Program-made: the position numbers and the translations under genes | The notes under the pieces: generated by a model | The model's database searches: none | The model's input: only the letters and a program-made list of their open reading frames with translations | What the model was told of the DNA's origin: nothing | DNA from: Gyrodactylus bullatarudis | Lineage: Eukaryota; Platyhelminthes; Monogenea; Gyrodactylidea; Gyrodactylidae | Length of the DNA: 18,609 nt | NCBI GenBank assembly: GCA_012064415.1 | Contig: SSNU01000172.1 | Span: 223,577 to 242,185 of the forward strand | Direction of reading: 5' to 3' | In this document: piece after piece, positions 1 to 10,535 of the stretch | How the letters are laid out: each line of letters opens with the position of its first letter | Position numbering within the stretch: the stretch's first letter is position 1

Positions 1-994
1 AATAAATTCACTGTTTGATTCTATAGTTGATTTATAATTATACTTGAGCTGAATGTAAAGATAGTGAAGAATGAATGAATAGTCTTTGTTCATAGGTGTG
101 AAAGTCCGTTAGTTGAATAATGCGTATAATGTTAGCAATAGGGTAGAGTGGGTTGGTGCGTCAGTGGTGTACCTTTCACGAATAATTTTTGGACTTGGAA
201 AAATTTTGGGGCAGAGATTTTTTTAGGAGCTAATCGCTTGTATTACCGAAAAATAATATACAATCTGAGATTTTTGATCTCGAATGTTTATGGATTTTAG
301 ATTTTGATCGTAAATAGACAAGATAATCTCTAATTATGCCGATAAGGGTAAGAGAAATTCGACATTATTGTTGGGAAATAAACCTTTTTGAGTTACCACA
401 AAAAATAACCCAAAATTAGTTGAACTTTTTCTTGATTTCAATTTTGATCCCAAATTCTCCCAAATCGTTTCAGTTCTTTGAAATCATTTGAAAGAAGAAG
501 TCTAACCTAAAAACATCGTTATCTCACCAGACATCCGGAATAGAGGTTGAAGTCAATTGAGAAGTGTTAATTTTTTTACAAAAATTTTCTTTGAAATTAC
601 GATACATTTTGCTAAATTAATCAAATTATTTTTGAAATCTATCAATTATCGATGTAGAAATAATTGATTTCAGTTTTCGTAGATGAGTCAGACGATAAAA
701 TTAATTTAGTTGATTGCGTAGAAAAATTTCATTAAAAATTGAGCACCGATTTGAAAAATTCTGGATTTTTAAAACTGAATGACATAATGGTGAAGCTTTT
801 TCGACACACAGCTTCAATACAAAATAATGCTTAGAATTGATAATTCTATTAGAAAAGTTAGTACGAAAATTTCACCCTACCCTGATGTTCAATATTTTGT
901 TTGATATCGTTATGGACTACGATATGGGTATTGGATAAATAACAAGACTAAACCTACTGGGTAGGGAGTTTATTAAGTTAGGCGATACCTGGCT
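1..994. other. Non-coding AT-rich stretch, no gene seen
   Basis: No open frame on either strand looks like coding sequence, and I see no conserved protein or RNA fold. The only structure is a short near-match inverted repeat, AGGGTAGAGTG at 140-150 against its complement at 873-883 (10 of 11 bases), and another GGGTAGGG at about 960-967. These are too short to define an element. Confidence 0.5.
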
Positions 995-1282
995 TATGTG
1001 TATCAAGATAAACAACAGGTTAATAATACAAATCATGGAGTTCTGTTAAAGGATGTAATTGGCTTAAATTCGAATACCACAACAGACATGCATCAAACTG
1101 ATGAGTCTGGATCCGAATTAAAGAATGTGAAAGCATTGACATTATCTCATTGTTTCAGTAAAGTCAATTGCACAAAGTTTGAGGGCAAAATTTTCCTTTT
1201 GAAAGATTCTTTATATTTTTCTGTTTTCTCTAGTAGACTTAATGAAGAATTGACTGAATTAACGATCTTTCTTAGGATCTGA
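995..1282 (+). other. Unrecognised short open frame, possible exon or relic
   Basis: The frame is open from just after a TAA at 974 to a TGA at 1280-1282, about 100 codons with no in-frame ATG near its beginning. Its composition (Asn, Thr, Ser, Lys, mixed hydrophobics) is not simple repeat, so it could be an exon of a gene with tiny introns or a decayed coding piece. I recognise no domain. It lies just outside the inverted-repeat element that starts near 1439. A chance open frame of this length is also possible in AT-rich DNA. Confidence 0.2.
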
Positions 1283-1438
1283 CTTATTCAATGAGTTGTA
1301 ATTTTATTGTGTATTATTTAACAACTGTGATATTAAAGTTTTTTTACTCAATTTCAAAGGACATAGAAATGACCACCGGTCAGTGACCAGTGATTAATCC
1401 TTTCATATAGGGCGATTATTAAAAGTCGCATATTCTGA

Positions 1439-1458
1439 GCAAAGAGCCCAGAGAAGTA
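1439..1458 (+). repeat. Left arm of 20-bp perfect inverted repeat
   Basis: GCAAAGAGCCCAGAGAAGTA. Its exact complement lies at 2579-2598. GC content is higher than the surroundings, and a 20-bp perfect match within 1.2 kb is unlikely by chance. Confidence 0.85.
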
Positions 1459-1577
1459 TGGTAGTTGCAAAACCAATGCGTTCACTTTTAAAATCTAAAT
1501 TATTTTTCATGATGAATTTCTAAAACATACATGATTCGATAGATAATAAAATTCTCTACCAGTTAACTCATCAGTAA

Positions 1578-1868
1578 ATTTTTATACGAGTCGACTTATT
1601 CTCGAACACATGTAGCCTGAGGACAAATGAGGATACCGCATTCAGAGATGGTAATAAATTTATTTTGGATTTATCTGATGGTTTAAGTTATCATTGGTTT
1701 CCAAATGGGATCGTTCACAAAATAAGACTCAAAAGAGATCCATATTGATATCCTGTGAACATGGAGCAATATTCAAGTGGAACCTTGTCTTTATCATATA
1801 GAGAGAAAAAAGTATCAGAAATGTATCAGAATGTTTTGAAAAATTATTACTGGAGTCGTTTTGAATAA
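1578..1868 (+). pseudogene. Broken open frame inside the inverted-repeat element
   Basis: One frame runs 97 codons with a single internal stop (TGA at 1746-1748) before TAA at 1866-1868. The part before the stop reads like real protein, for example DGLSYHWFPNGIVHKIRLKR, with mixed charge and aromatics instead of repeat composition. It may be a remnant of the element's own gene. I do not recognise the family. An alternative is that short introns remove the stop, but no convincing GT-AG pair is obvious. Confidence 0.3.
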
Positions 1869-2121
1869 TGGTTTGCTCTATTTAAAAATTAACGAAAAAT
1901 TTCACACTTTCGACGTGAAAATGGGAAACAGTATGGAAACGTGGTAGAACTGACGAATTCGATGTAAAAATGTGATCAAAACAATATAAGGCTCTGGTCT
2001 AAATAGTATTTTGCTTGTGAATATACAATTGTAGTAATGAGATAGTTCATTCAAGATTCGATTGATGGAGAATTTAACCCTTAAAGTCTCACAGTGAAAG
2101 TTCTATCACACGTCTTTCTAG

Positions 2122-2250
2122 CAACTCGTTATCATTAATTCAGGCCTCAGAAAATACTTCGTTTACCACCCACTCGAGAGGAAATTTATTAATATCCTGG
2201 AATACGCAAAGATCTTGGCTCTATCATTCGTCAAACACGTGCTATACTAA
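2122..2250 (+). pseudogene. Second coding-like relic inside the element
   Basis: A 42-codon plus-strand frame contains LRKYFVYHPLERKFINIL and ends in TAA at 2248-2250. It is bounded upstream by TAG at 2119. Because the minus strand is also partly open here (a 25-codon stretch containing FPLEWVVNEV), the coding strand is uncertain. It is best read as another fragment of the decayed element's coding sequence. Confidence 0.25.
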
Positions 2251-2578
2251 TTCAAAGAGAGTTGATTTTTTCAAATTATTAATTTTTGTTAGTTAAACGT
2301 TAGTTTTGAAAACCTATTCCTCAATGTCATAGATAAAAAGTAAGATAACTATTGTCGAGTAATCATACTTGTAGGATTCAAATAGGCAATTGCCTGAACC
2401 CCATCCGCTAAGGCTACAAAGATAGCGTGGTTTTGGATCAAAAATTGACCCAATTAGGCAAGTATTCTTTTTTTAAATACTTGTAAATGCTTTATATCAG
2501 TTCAATAATTTTCAAATTAATTTTTATCATTTGTAATTCAGAATGAAAAAAGATAAATAATTACCCCGCTCTCCTGAT

Positions 2579-2598
2579 TACTTCTCTGGGCTCTTTGC
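2579..2598 (-). repeat. Right arm of 20-bp perfect inverted repeat
   Basis: Exact complement of 1439-1458. Followed by TTA and then TCAGAAT (2602-2608), which is the complement of the ATTCTGA flanking the left arm. Confidence 0.85.
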
Positions 2599-2706
2599 TT
2601 ATCAGAATGAATATTTTTTAGTTCGTATTGAAAAATGATGATATCAAAATTCCTAACTTGGAACTCGCTCTGAATAAGGTTTTTGCTTGTAATAAAGTGA
2701 TTTTAC

Positions 2707-4340
2707 TCACACATTATACTGTAGAGTTAAGAGAAAGCTCAAAAGCTCGCTTGCTTATATTGACATTTATTGAGTAAATTTTTATTATTTAATCTCTCAA
2801 TAGAATCCGAGGAAAAATACTCACCTCTTTGAGAACATTGTTTATTTCTAATGGTGAAAGACCTTTAGTGATATTTGGATCAGCGTTTGATATTGTCTGA
2901 CTCTCATTGCAACGATAGTGATGAACATTTATCGGAACCCTATACTCAGGATATTCATTATCGAGTAGGGGATCATTTTCAATTGATGACAAATCATCAT
3001 CTGAGAGACGTTCCGTATTCCCAGAGTGTTCTTTGTCCATCTTCAATGGCATCACAACCTGCTGTGTGATGAGTCTCTGATAAGAATAAAAAGTGAAAAT
3101 TAACATATTTGAACTAGAAAATATAAGATAATTGATTAGATTGCTCTCAAATCCTTCAACTTCAAAAACAATTTCGCATAAACTTATTCGAAATTTAAGC
3201 GAAAACTTTCTCATCGGAATTCTTTTTTAAATACTAAATGCTTAGAAAATTTGGTGGACCATGTTCCCTAAAAAGGTTGGGTTTTAACTTGGTTTTTGAG
3301 GGAAGCAGACTCACCTTGCGTTGTTCCAATAGATCGAGATCTGTTTCTAGTTTTTGGAATATCTCGGAAGCTATTCTCACAGCAGCATTAGCGGCAATAT
3401 GAGCTGCCCGATTATTTGAGTCGGAACCAGAGTATTTTCGCTTCATAAAGTTCTTATGGCCATAGGTCAGTGTTGCTTTATATTCACGTGAATCTTCAGA
3501 GCTAGTGTCTATAATCGAAATAAAAATAGTCATGATTTGTTGTTATTCCAAGGCATACTTTACATTAAAATATGAATGTATGAGGGGAACACGTGATGAC
3601 AAGGAAGGGTTTGAAAGATTTAACATAAAGAGAAAGAGATTGAATTGCGTCTAGGGTAATGGAATGGGTAAATTATCAGAGTCAGGTGAAATAATCGCAT
3701 TATGGTGTTAATGTGGATTGTTCAAATTAAATTGTAAAAGGGAAATAATCCTTTGATTCGCATAACACCATATGGAGAATCCTCAGACAATAGGATTATC
3801 ATTGACAAAGGGAAATGTTTAGTATTTATACATTTTGACAGATGGAATTAGATCGTATCGTATATAAACAATAGATATTGATTTTAATTTACAGTTAGAA
3901 CTTACACTCTTTCAGGGATTTCTCCTCTAATACCTGACTGTTCAAGAATTCCTGACTCGAAGTTTTAGATATATCTTTATCCGAACTGACATTGGAGGAG
4001 CTCTGACAAATGGCCCCTGGTGTTGTAGCATGTCGACTACGCTTGTAATGGATATCTTGAGAAGTGGAATTTTTCCTGGATAGTGAGACATTTGTCTCTT
4101 GTTGGGAAAGCTTTCGTTGAGAACTAAACGGAAGAGTCTCATTTGATTCATTTGACTGATGATTACTTAATAACCAAGAGGTCTATAACGGAAATGAAGC
4201 AAGAATAAGTTTATTTTCAATCTTCAATACAAAGTAAAGAAAGCTCAATGATGAAATGAAAAATTATTTTTTATACTTACAGTTTTGAGCTTGGATAATT
4301 CCTGGTCTGATAAATCTTCATTCATTGGTGTCAAAAGGCG
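2707..4340 (-). CDS. Unrecognised Ser/Asn-rich protein, five-exon 3' part
   Basis: Exons on the minus strand, in order, are 4340-4281, 4182-3906, 3508-3315, 3076-2825 and a short last piece 2718-2707 (Tyr-Asn-Val-stop). Phases 0, 0, 1, 0, 0 match at every junction and each intron is GT-AG with a strong donor (GTAAGT or GTGAGT) and acceptors such as TTTGCAG and TTATCAG. The protein part is 264 residues. The second exon encodes a low-complexity Ser/Asn/Gln stretch, likely disordered. The third carries a helical segment NNRAAHIAANAAVRIASEIF followed by a Leu/Glu-rich stretch that could be a coiled coil. The fourth is acidic (LSDDDLSSIENDPLLDNEYP). No known domain is recognised. The first exon begins in phase 0 without a start codon, so upstream exons are needed; the exons ending at 10536 are compatible, making one 568-residue gene with a 6.2-kb intron. 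The last piece could instead be an 8-nt microexon, because GTGAGTA follows it. Confidence 0.6.
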
Positions 4341-5443
4341 CTGCAAAGGAAGAAAAGGTTATTTTTTGTCACATTCAAACAGAAATGAACTATGATAACT
4401 CAGTTTATTTGAAGTTTATGATTATATTTCATATAAATGGGGGTAAACCAGAAGAAAGAATAGTCCTGTGATAACTCATTAATTAATTCTCTGTAATTTG
4501 AATTCGAAGAGATTTGAGATAAAAAATTGCATTGTATTATTTTGTAAAGACAAATTGAAGTCTGAAAAAAACAAAATGAACGTATGTATTAGAATTTGAT
4601 ACCAACTCATGTGAGAGAAAAGAAGATGATATCAAATCTGATAGAAAGAGATCAAGTGAAAATTTGCTTTACTTCAGAGAAGAATGGATGTTGATATGAC
4701 ACGAGGCCTGAGAATTTTGCCCACATGACTGAGTTTTTTTACTTCAACCTTGCAATGTCTGCAAGTTTTTTAATAAAAAAAGAAAAATTTCTCCAGCAGT
4801 TTTACAGACTGCAGACTTTCTTTAAGCTCACATGATGACTAAACTGTGTTTCTATGGATTTTAGATAAAATTTTTGTGACTGCAATAGAGAGATGTAATC
4901 TGATTTTTACAAAAATCTCAATTTCTCATCAGGAATTCGTATTTCTTAAAGATTTTTTGGAATCCTAATCATACTGCCTTCTTTTGCCATTTAAAGAAAA
5001 AAAATTTATTTTAAAATCCCATTTTAAATGATTTGAAGATGGGTGGGTGATCAAAAGATTTTTTTCCAGAAACACGATTAGAAATGAAAATCTGTTCTAA
5101 TGATTATTATCCTCATTATCAATTGGGAGCTGAATCTAGATTTCTTGATCATTCTCACTACTTGAAAATCAACAAAATTTCGATCATTAAAGATTTGTCA
5201 AAAACGATTGGGCTTTCGAAAAAAATTAAGGCATAATCCAGCTGATCTAATTCTCTTCCTGAAAAAACCTCTTTTGACCATTCAGATTTTCAATTCAATG
5301 TTCGAAAAAAAATAACCAAAGTTACTTAGAAGTTAACGACATCTTCATTAAATCGTCTCTTGAAATAAAAATTTAGCCTGCAAAGTAAGGGCGTCAAACC
5401 TCGACTGTGCAGAAAAGCACTACATTACAAACCTGAAGCTTGA

Positions 5444-5677
5444 CCTGTGTGTACAGGAGATAATGGGAATGAATTTGGGTTTCAAAAGGAAGAGAAGTGC
5501 ATATCAAAAGGAGATATTGTCAAAGATCACTTTCTTCTATCTACTTTTAGATCTCTTGATGAGAAATATTATCTTGATGAATGTAGTAATCTATGGGATA
5601 TACCAAAATTGATTACTCTAAATCTTTACTTTATTCCTCTTTACATTAATTTAAAAGAATCCAATATGTTCATATGA
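5444..5677 (+). other. Unrecognised open frame, possible exon or relic
   Basis: About 77 codons are open between TGA at 5441 and TGA at 5675-5677, with no early ATG. The stretch KEEKCISKGDIVKDHFLLS and the following ones have a protein-like charge mix, but no domain is recognised and no partner exon is found. It lies about 200 bp upstream of the AT-hook-like relic on the same strand and could be part of the same dead element. Confidence 0.2.
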
Positions 5678-5871
5678 ATTGCCTTTCAGACTTTTTACTA
5701 TTGCCAAGCCATATTTTCAACAAACTCATTATATAAAAAATGAAACTTTTCATAAACAGATTTACTATGTTTTTGTACAGAATTATTAATTTTTTATTAT
5801 TTCTTATACTGTACATTTTAATAAAAAAAACATTTTCTAGCAAAAGGAGACAAATAGATTAAATATGCAAG

Positions 5872-6280
5872 GTCCTTGAACTAATTGAAAAACCTACAAG
5901 TTCTACTCAAATTGAAATTAGAGATCAAAATGAAATTAATGAGTAGTTGACAACAGTCGATAATCAACAAATTCTAGTTCAATGCACTGCCCCAGAGCAA
6001 CAATTACAGAAATAGATAAACAAACGAGAAGTAAACAGTAGTTAATAATCAAATTATAAGCCAACCTGTAATTAGTGACAAAAGAAGAGGAAAAGGCCGC
6101 CCAATAACGAGAGGAAAACGAAAAGACTGACTGGTCAGTTACAAATCATTCCTTTCATCAAAAGACAGAAACAATTATCAGATTGAGCACAGTAATGATT
6201 TCAATGAAGTTCCCATCCCCCCTGAAGAAGTCCAAGCATCAAAATCAACCAATGGAAGGGCTCAAAATATTGCATTGTAA
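5872..6280 (+). pseudogene. Broken Gln-rich frame with AT-hook-like core
   Basis: The first frame (5872-6015) is interrupted by TAG at 5944-5946 and 6013-6015 and is rich in Gln, Glu and Asn. It is followed, in another frame, by 6035-6280, which has one TGA (6128-6130) and encodes DKRRGKGRPITRGKRKD. The RGKGRP core flanked by basic residues resembles an AT-hook, a minor-groove DNA-binding motif. Three stops and one frameshift in about 400 bp argue for a dead gene or transposon fragment. If short introns were present some stops could be spliced out, but I found no clear GT-AG pairs. Confidence 0.35.
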
Positions 6281-7755
6281 TAATATTTAAATGTTAATCA
6301 GGGAAGAGTCTGAAGAGACCTGGCGAAATATAACGTTTATCACTAAAATATAGCTTCCTTATGAGTTTAGAAACCAACAATGATATTCTTGTTTAAGTTA
6401 GGCAATATTATCGTTCAAAAAAATTAGCCATTTTTAAGTTCTAATAATGGTAATTTTTGTGTTGGTTTTTGAAAACAACAGGTACAGTTATTATCATAAA
6501 AAGATGAAATTTTATGCAGACAAATTTAGGAGGCAATCGACAAAAGATCCATTGATCCTATTGTGAATGTCATTTCGAAGATTTGATTAGATTTGCTGCT
6601 TCAATTATTTTGACAGAAATCTTTGAAAAATGAGGGAGAAAATAACGCTGGAATGAATACTAAACAGATTTATGTCTGGTTTTTCTCCCTATCTATCCAT
6701 CCCAATTCTTTGGTTCATTCAATTCTGAAGCAATGTTGTTTTTTCCCCTTTCCAATCTTTTATTTTTATAGACGAGACAATAAGGACTATCGCTATGGAG
6801 GAGAAAAATGATTTCTACTGAAAAATTATAAAAAGGAAATATTGCCACATGTATTCTATTCTAAAATGTATGTAAGAGACATGTTTCTTTCTGAAATACT
6901 ACTACACAGGAGGGTGAGTGAAAAGAAAGGGCAAAGATTTTAAATTAAATTTGAATCAGCATAACTGGAATTGGCCAATGTTCCTAATTTAACTATTCCT
7001 TAGAATGCTCAATCAAAAGATGAAAATTTACCCCTTCATATCTTATTTTAATTGATGTACAATCTGTTCGAGTCATCTATCAACTCAAAATTGTTTTCCA
7101 TGGTTTAAACTCTATTGATCGATTGATTATAAACTGAATCGTAACAGCAATAACAAAGCGATAACCAAAGATAGGAGGAAAGAGTCTAGGCATAAGAAAA
7201 AATTAGACATGTTAACAGTGACCTGGATTTAATACATTTATTGATTTCCGGATCAATTCATAAAAAAGGTTTCTTTAATACGATAACAATTGAAACAATT
7301 TGATACTCTGATATTTTTCGACTACTCAAATTAATCAATTCGACCAATAATTATAATTATAATTCATTTAAATAGACAAGAAATCCAAGATTAAGATCTA
7401 AGGGGAATATGAATAAATTTAGTTCAAAGCTTGATTATTAGAATGACAGTCAATAAAGATTTGTTGATGGAAATGGAAGAATTTAACCAAAATATTGTTT
7501 AAAAAAGCTCACAAATAGGTATGATTTCTTTCTTGAAACCCTGTAGGGGTTAGCTGAAGCCTTGGGAATGTTAATTTTCTGATGATGTAGACAACTCACT
7601 GTTGAAACAGGAAAATACTGATAATTGGAAAATTTCGTTCAAATTATTGTCTATTTAATAGAGTAAACCTAATTAACATAAGAAATTAGAATTTACTATG
7701 TTTACAAAAAACTCAATATTTAACCCCCCGAAAGTCAGGAATTTCACCATAAAAT

Positions 7756-8185
7756 GAGCCAATAAGTTGTGTTAATTAAGAAAAATTTCGAAAAAATAAA
7801 ATTTTTTTTATTTCGAAAAAGCATTGAATTTCTACTTTTTTAATTTTTATTGATTTCCAATGAACCAAAATTAGTCGAAGAATTCGAATTCGCCTGCAGA
7901 AGTTAACAGAAATTTATCATTATTATGGGAAATCGAAGAATTTGAATTTTTTTGATGATCACGAAGGAAAATTATCCGTAATTGAACTTTTTCTCAACCT
8001 CTACGGTCAAATTAGAATTCTCGATTTTAAATATCAGAATCCAATTGGTTTAAATCTTCAAACTCGTTAGAAAATTTTGGTTCAAAACTTGAAAAAGTGG
8101 AAATTTGATGCTTTTTCAAAATTAGAAAAACGGTCCAATATTGGTCAGATTAAATATTTTCCTAATTTACACAACTTATCAGCTC
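7756..8185. mobile_element. MITE-like element, 430 bp, 29-bp inverted termini
   Basis: The termini 7756-7784 and 8157-8185 are inverted copies matching at 25 of 29 positions; the core ATAAGTTGTGT is identical. The interior is non-coding and AT-rich, with a near-palindrome at 7786-7818 (TTTCGAAA at each end) and an internal direct repeat near 7875 and 7933 (TCGAAGAATT). Size, inverted ends and lack of coding fit a miniature inverted-repeat transposable element. No target-site duplication is visible, so ends may be slightly misplaced. Confidence 0.5.
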
Positions 8186-8989
8186 TGGGAATTCAAGATT
8201 CATTTATAAAGTCTTAAAATGTTTAGATAAATTTTGTTTTGAGGCTCTAACAACCACTATATAATTGAGACGTGTTGACGAAAATCTGTATTTGTTTTGA
8301 AAGGCATTCTAATCTCCTATTTTTACTTTATTTATTATTATGTTAATTTATGCTATGTTAATTTGGATTTATCTACCTGTATGAAAATAAGCATTATTTA
8401 TTTCTGTCTCTCTCTCTTAGTTGTCTTGGTGATATTTCATTTCAGACTATCAGAATGTACAGAACTTTTTTTTCAACTTGCCTAATAGGCAAATGAAAGA
8501 GGCAAGTGAAAAATATATCAGGTGAATAGATGATGATTTATAGATGACATGTAGGAAACGAGATTGTCTTTCCAGACAAGAATTTAATTTTGTATTAGTT
8601 AGTACGAGTAGTTGAGCTTGGAGTCGGGAATGCTTTTTGATGCAATATCAAGAAAGCGATAGAAGAGTTTCAATTCAAAAGAAAGAAATTGAAAGAAGAT
8701 TAGATATAGGTTCCACAAGCTTTTGCAAGAAAGAGCAATAGCTGTGATGAAATTTGATCATTGAAATGTAAACAAACAAGGCTTTCTTCAAATTTTTCTT
8801 GGAATTTACAATAACAATGGATAGTGATATGATATCACCAGCAATGTCTAAACCAGGGCAGGATGAAAGCAGTTTGAGGAGAAAACTACTTGTATCCTTG
8901 CAGTGGATCAAAAGTACAAATTGCTATAGTAACACTGAATAGTCTTTAATTATCATTATTATTTTTGACTGTCTGTCTGAAAGTTAAAA

Positions 8990-9060
8990 AGTATGCATAT
9001 ATGTGTGTAACATAATAGCAGACAAGACTTGATAAATTATGTATGTAATATATGTATCGT
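8990..9060. repeat. TA/TG-rich simple-sequence tract
   Basis: Interrupted runs of TATATGTGTG and TATGTATG units. A similar tract lies at about 9385-9435. Such tracts are common in introns and intergenic DNA. Confidence 0.45.
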
Positions 9061-10535
9061 TTTGTAGACAGAATAAATGTATACTTTTGAGTAGTATTAT
9101 GGATTTATATATGGAGAAAAATGGATAGTTACACATATCTGATGGTGATAATCCAAGTTTTGAAATTAGAGAACTAGATTATTAGTCTGATAGTTGAGAA
9201 ATGTCTGTCTCAGGGATGATGTGTTTTCATCATTTGTTTTTTCTCCTAGAATATTACTATATATTATGTACATTAAAACAATCCATTGGATAAGCGTTGT
9301 CTATCTTGATTCTGAACATTGCTTAATGTTAATGAGTAGACAGAGAATATCTAATCTAATCTGTCTTCTAGTTCATTATCTCTTTGATCTCAAGCTATAT
9401 ATATTTAATGTATGTATTATATGTGATATATATGCACAGAGTTGTATTTTACAGTACGGAAATGTTGAATGGCAATAATTTTCATTGAGTTAAATTGTGG
9501 AGAAAAATTGAGGAAATATTTCTCACACACACAAACTGCTTAAAGAAGCACGAATCAAAAAATCAGACAAAGGTGAGATTCAGACAATGAGTACTTTTAG
9601 AAGAGAGAAAGGCAGAAAATCATTGAGTTAATCTTTTACTCTTACATAGAGAGAAAAAATGTCTCTACTCTCAGAGTTAATTCATTCATAATTCATGTAG
9701 CAGTCTTTTTTATAGCAAAAAGAGTCCTTTTACGAATCTGTTATAATAATTATAATTATTCCATCAAGTAGGGGTGTGAGAGAGGCAAGTTTTAAAAATA
9801 TTTAAAGATATTCCATTAAAATAAGAATTCATACATTCGAATGTAATGTCATTTATATTCGTTTAGATTAGAGTTGAGAAGTTTTCTGATTTCCCAAAAA
9901 GGACTAGATAACTGGTTATTCTTTCGTTAGTTCTCAACACTAGCACGGCTTCCAGCCAGCAAGCTCAAAGGAAGATTTAACTGGAATATAGCCTCTTCTA
10001 CTGCCAAGGAACAGGGTTTGGAAAGATTTACTCGTGGATCAAAAGAAAATTCCTATCATCCTTAGCCTTGACAGTAATACAATCTACGGCCAAGAGGTTT
10101 TCAACTTCTTGTAGAGAATTTTTTCATCTACTCATTATAATCGATATATATTTTATTACATCTCAGAGAATCTTTGAGAATTCGGATAAAAAGTTTGGAA
10201 TTATTTTTCATCTTTTTTGAGAAGCAAACATTTCCCAGACATTCGAGAGAGAGAGAAGAGGGATGTGGAAGCTTAAGTCCCCATGGGGTAAATTGATTTT
10301 TTCTATTCGTTTCTTCTCAGAATAAAGGAAGTGTATAATGAACTAGAGGGAATATTGTCTGGAAACGAAGAAACGGGGAAATATTCTCTATCCAAAAGGA
10401 ATTATTGTGTTTTTTCTTAATTGACACATGATCGAAGAGAGAAACATGATAATAAAGACAGAAGAAGATCCAAAGCTGGTATTGAATCACATGAGCTCTT
10501 GCTTATTCTTACTAATATTTCTCTAAATGACATAC

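Larger units (their letters stand above)
1432..2608. mobile_element. Inverted-repeat-bounded element, probable decayed DNA transposon
   Basis: A perfect 20-bp inverted repeat (GCAAAGAGCCCAGAGAAGTA at 1439-1458 and its complement at 2579-2598) encloses about 1.1 kb. Homology continues outward: ATTCTGA at 1432-1438 matches the complement at 2602-2608 after a 3-nt insertion. Inside are plus-strand frames interrupted by stops (1578-1868 and 2122-2250), as expected of a degenerated autonomous element. No target-site duplication is clear, and I recognise no transposase motif, so the superfamily is unknown. It lies just past the 3' end of the minus-strand gene ending near 2707. Confidence 0.45.
4341..10535. 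other. Long intron or intergenic region with relics and repeats
   Basis: About 6.2 kb with no convincing gene. It separates two phase-compatible exon groups on the minus strand. It contains an unexplained open frame (5444-5677), an AT-hook-like broken frame (5872-6280), a 430-bp inverted-repeat element (7756-8185), TA/TG-rich simple repeats (about 8990-9060 and 9385-9435) and a coding-like but stop-interrupted patch at about 9930-10110. Extra small exons may be hidden here; one candidate is 7600-7617 on the minus strand, with TTATCAG before it and GTGAGT after. Confidence 0.5.

Noticed and set aside
140..883. Element bounded by AGGGTAGRGTG inverted repeat
   Set aside because: The match is only 10 of 11 bases with no extension and no target-site duplication.
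5872..6015. Alternative genetic code with TAG read as Gln
   Set aside because: The TAGs lie in a decayed frame that also has a frameshift. NAPRT uses CAA and CAG for Gln and ends at a normal TAA, and the other genes also fit the standard code.
7600..7617. 18-nt minus-strand segment flanked by TTATCAG and GTGAGT
   Set aside because: It keeps phase 0 and would fit between the two exon groups, but such short matches are expected by chance in 6 kb and nothing else supports it.
8297..9478. Open frames at 8297-8485, 8675-8911 and 9194-9478
   Set aside because: Their composition follows AT-rich and simple-repeat DNA, with no motif, no splice partners and no supporting context.
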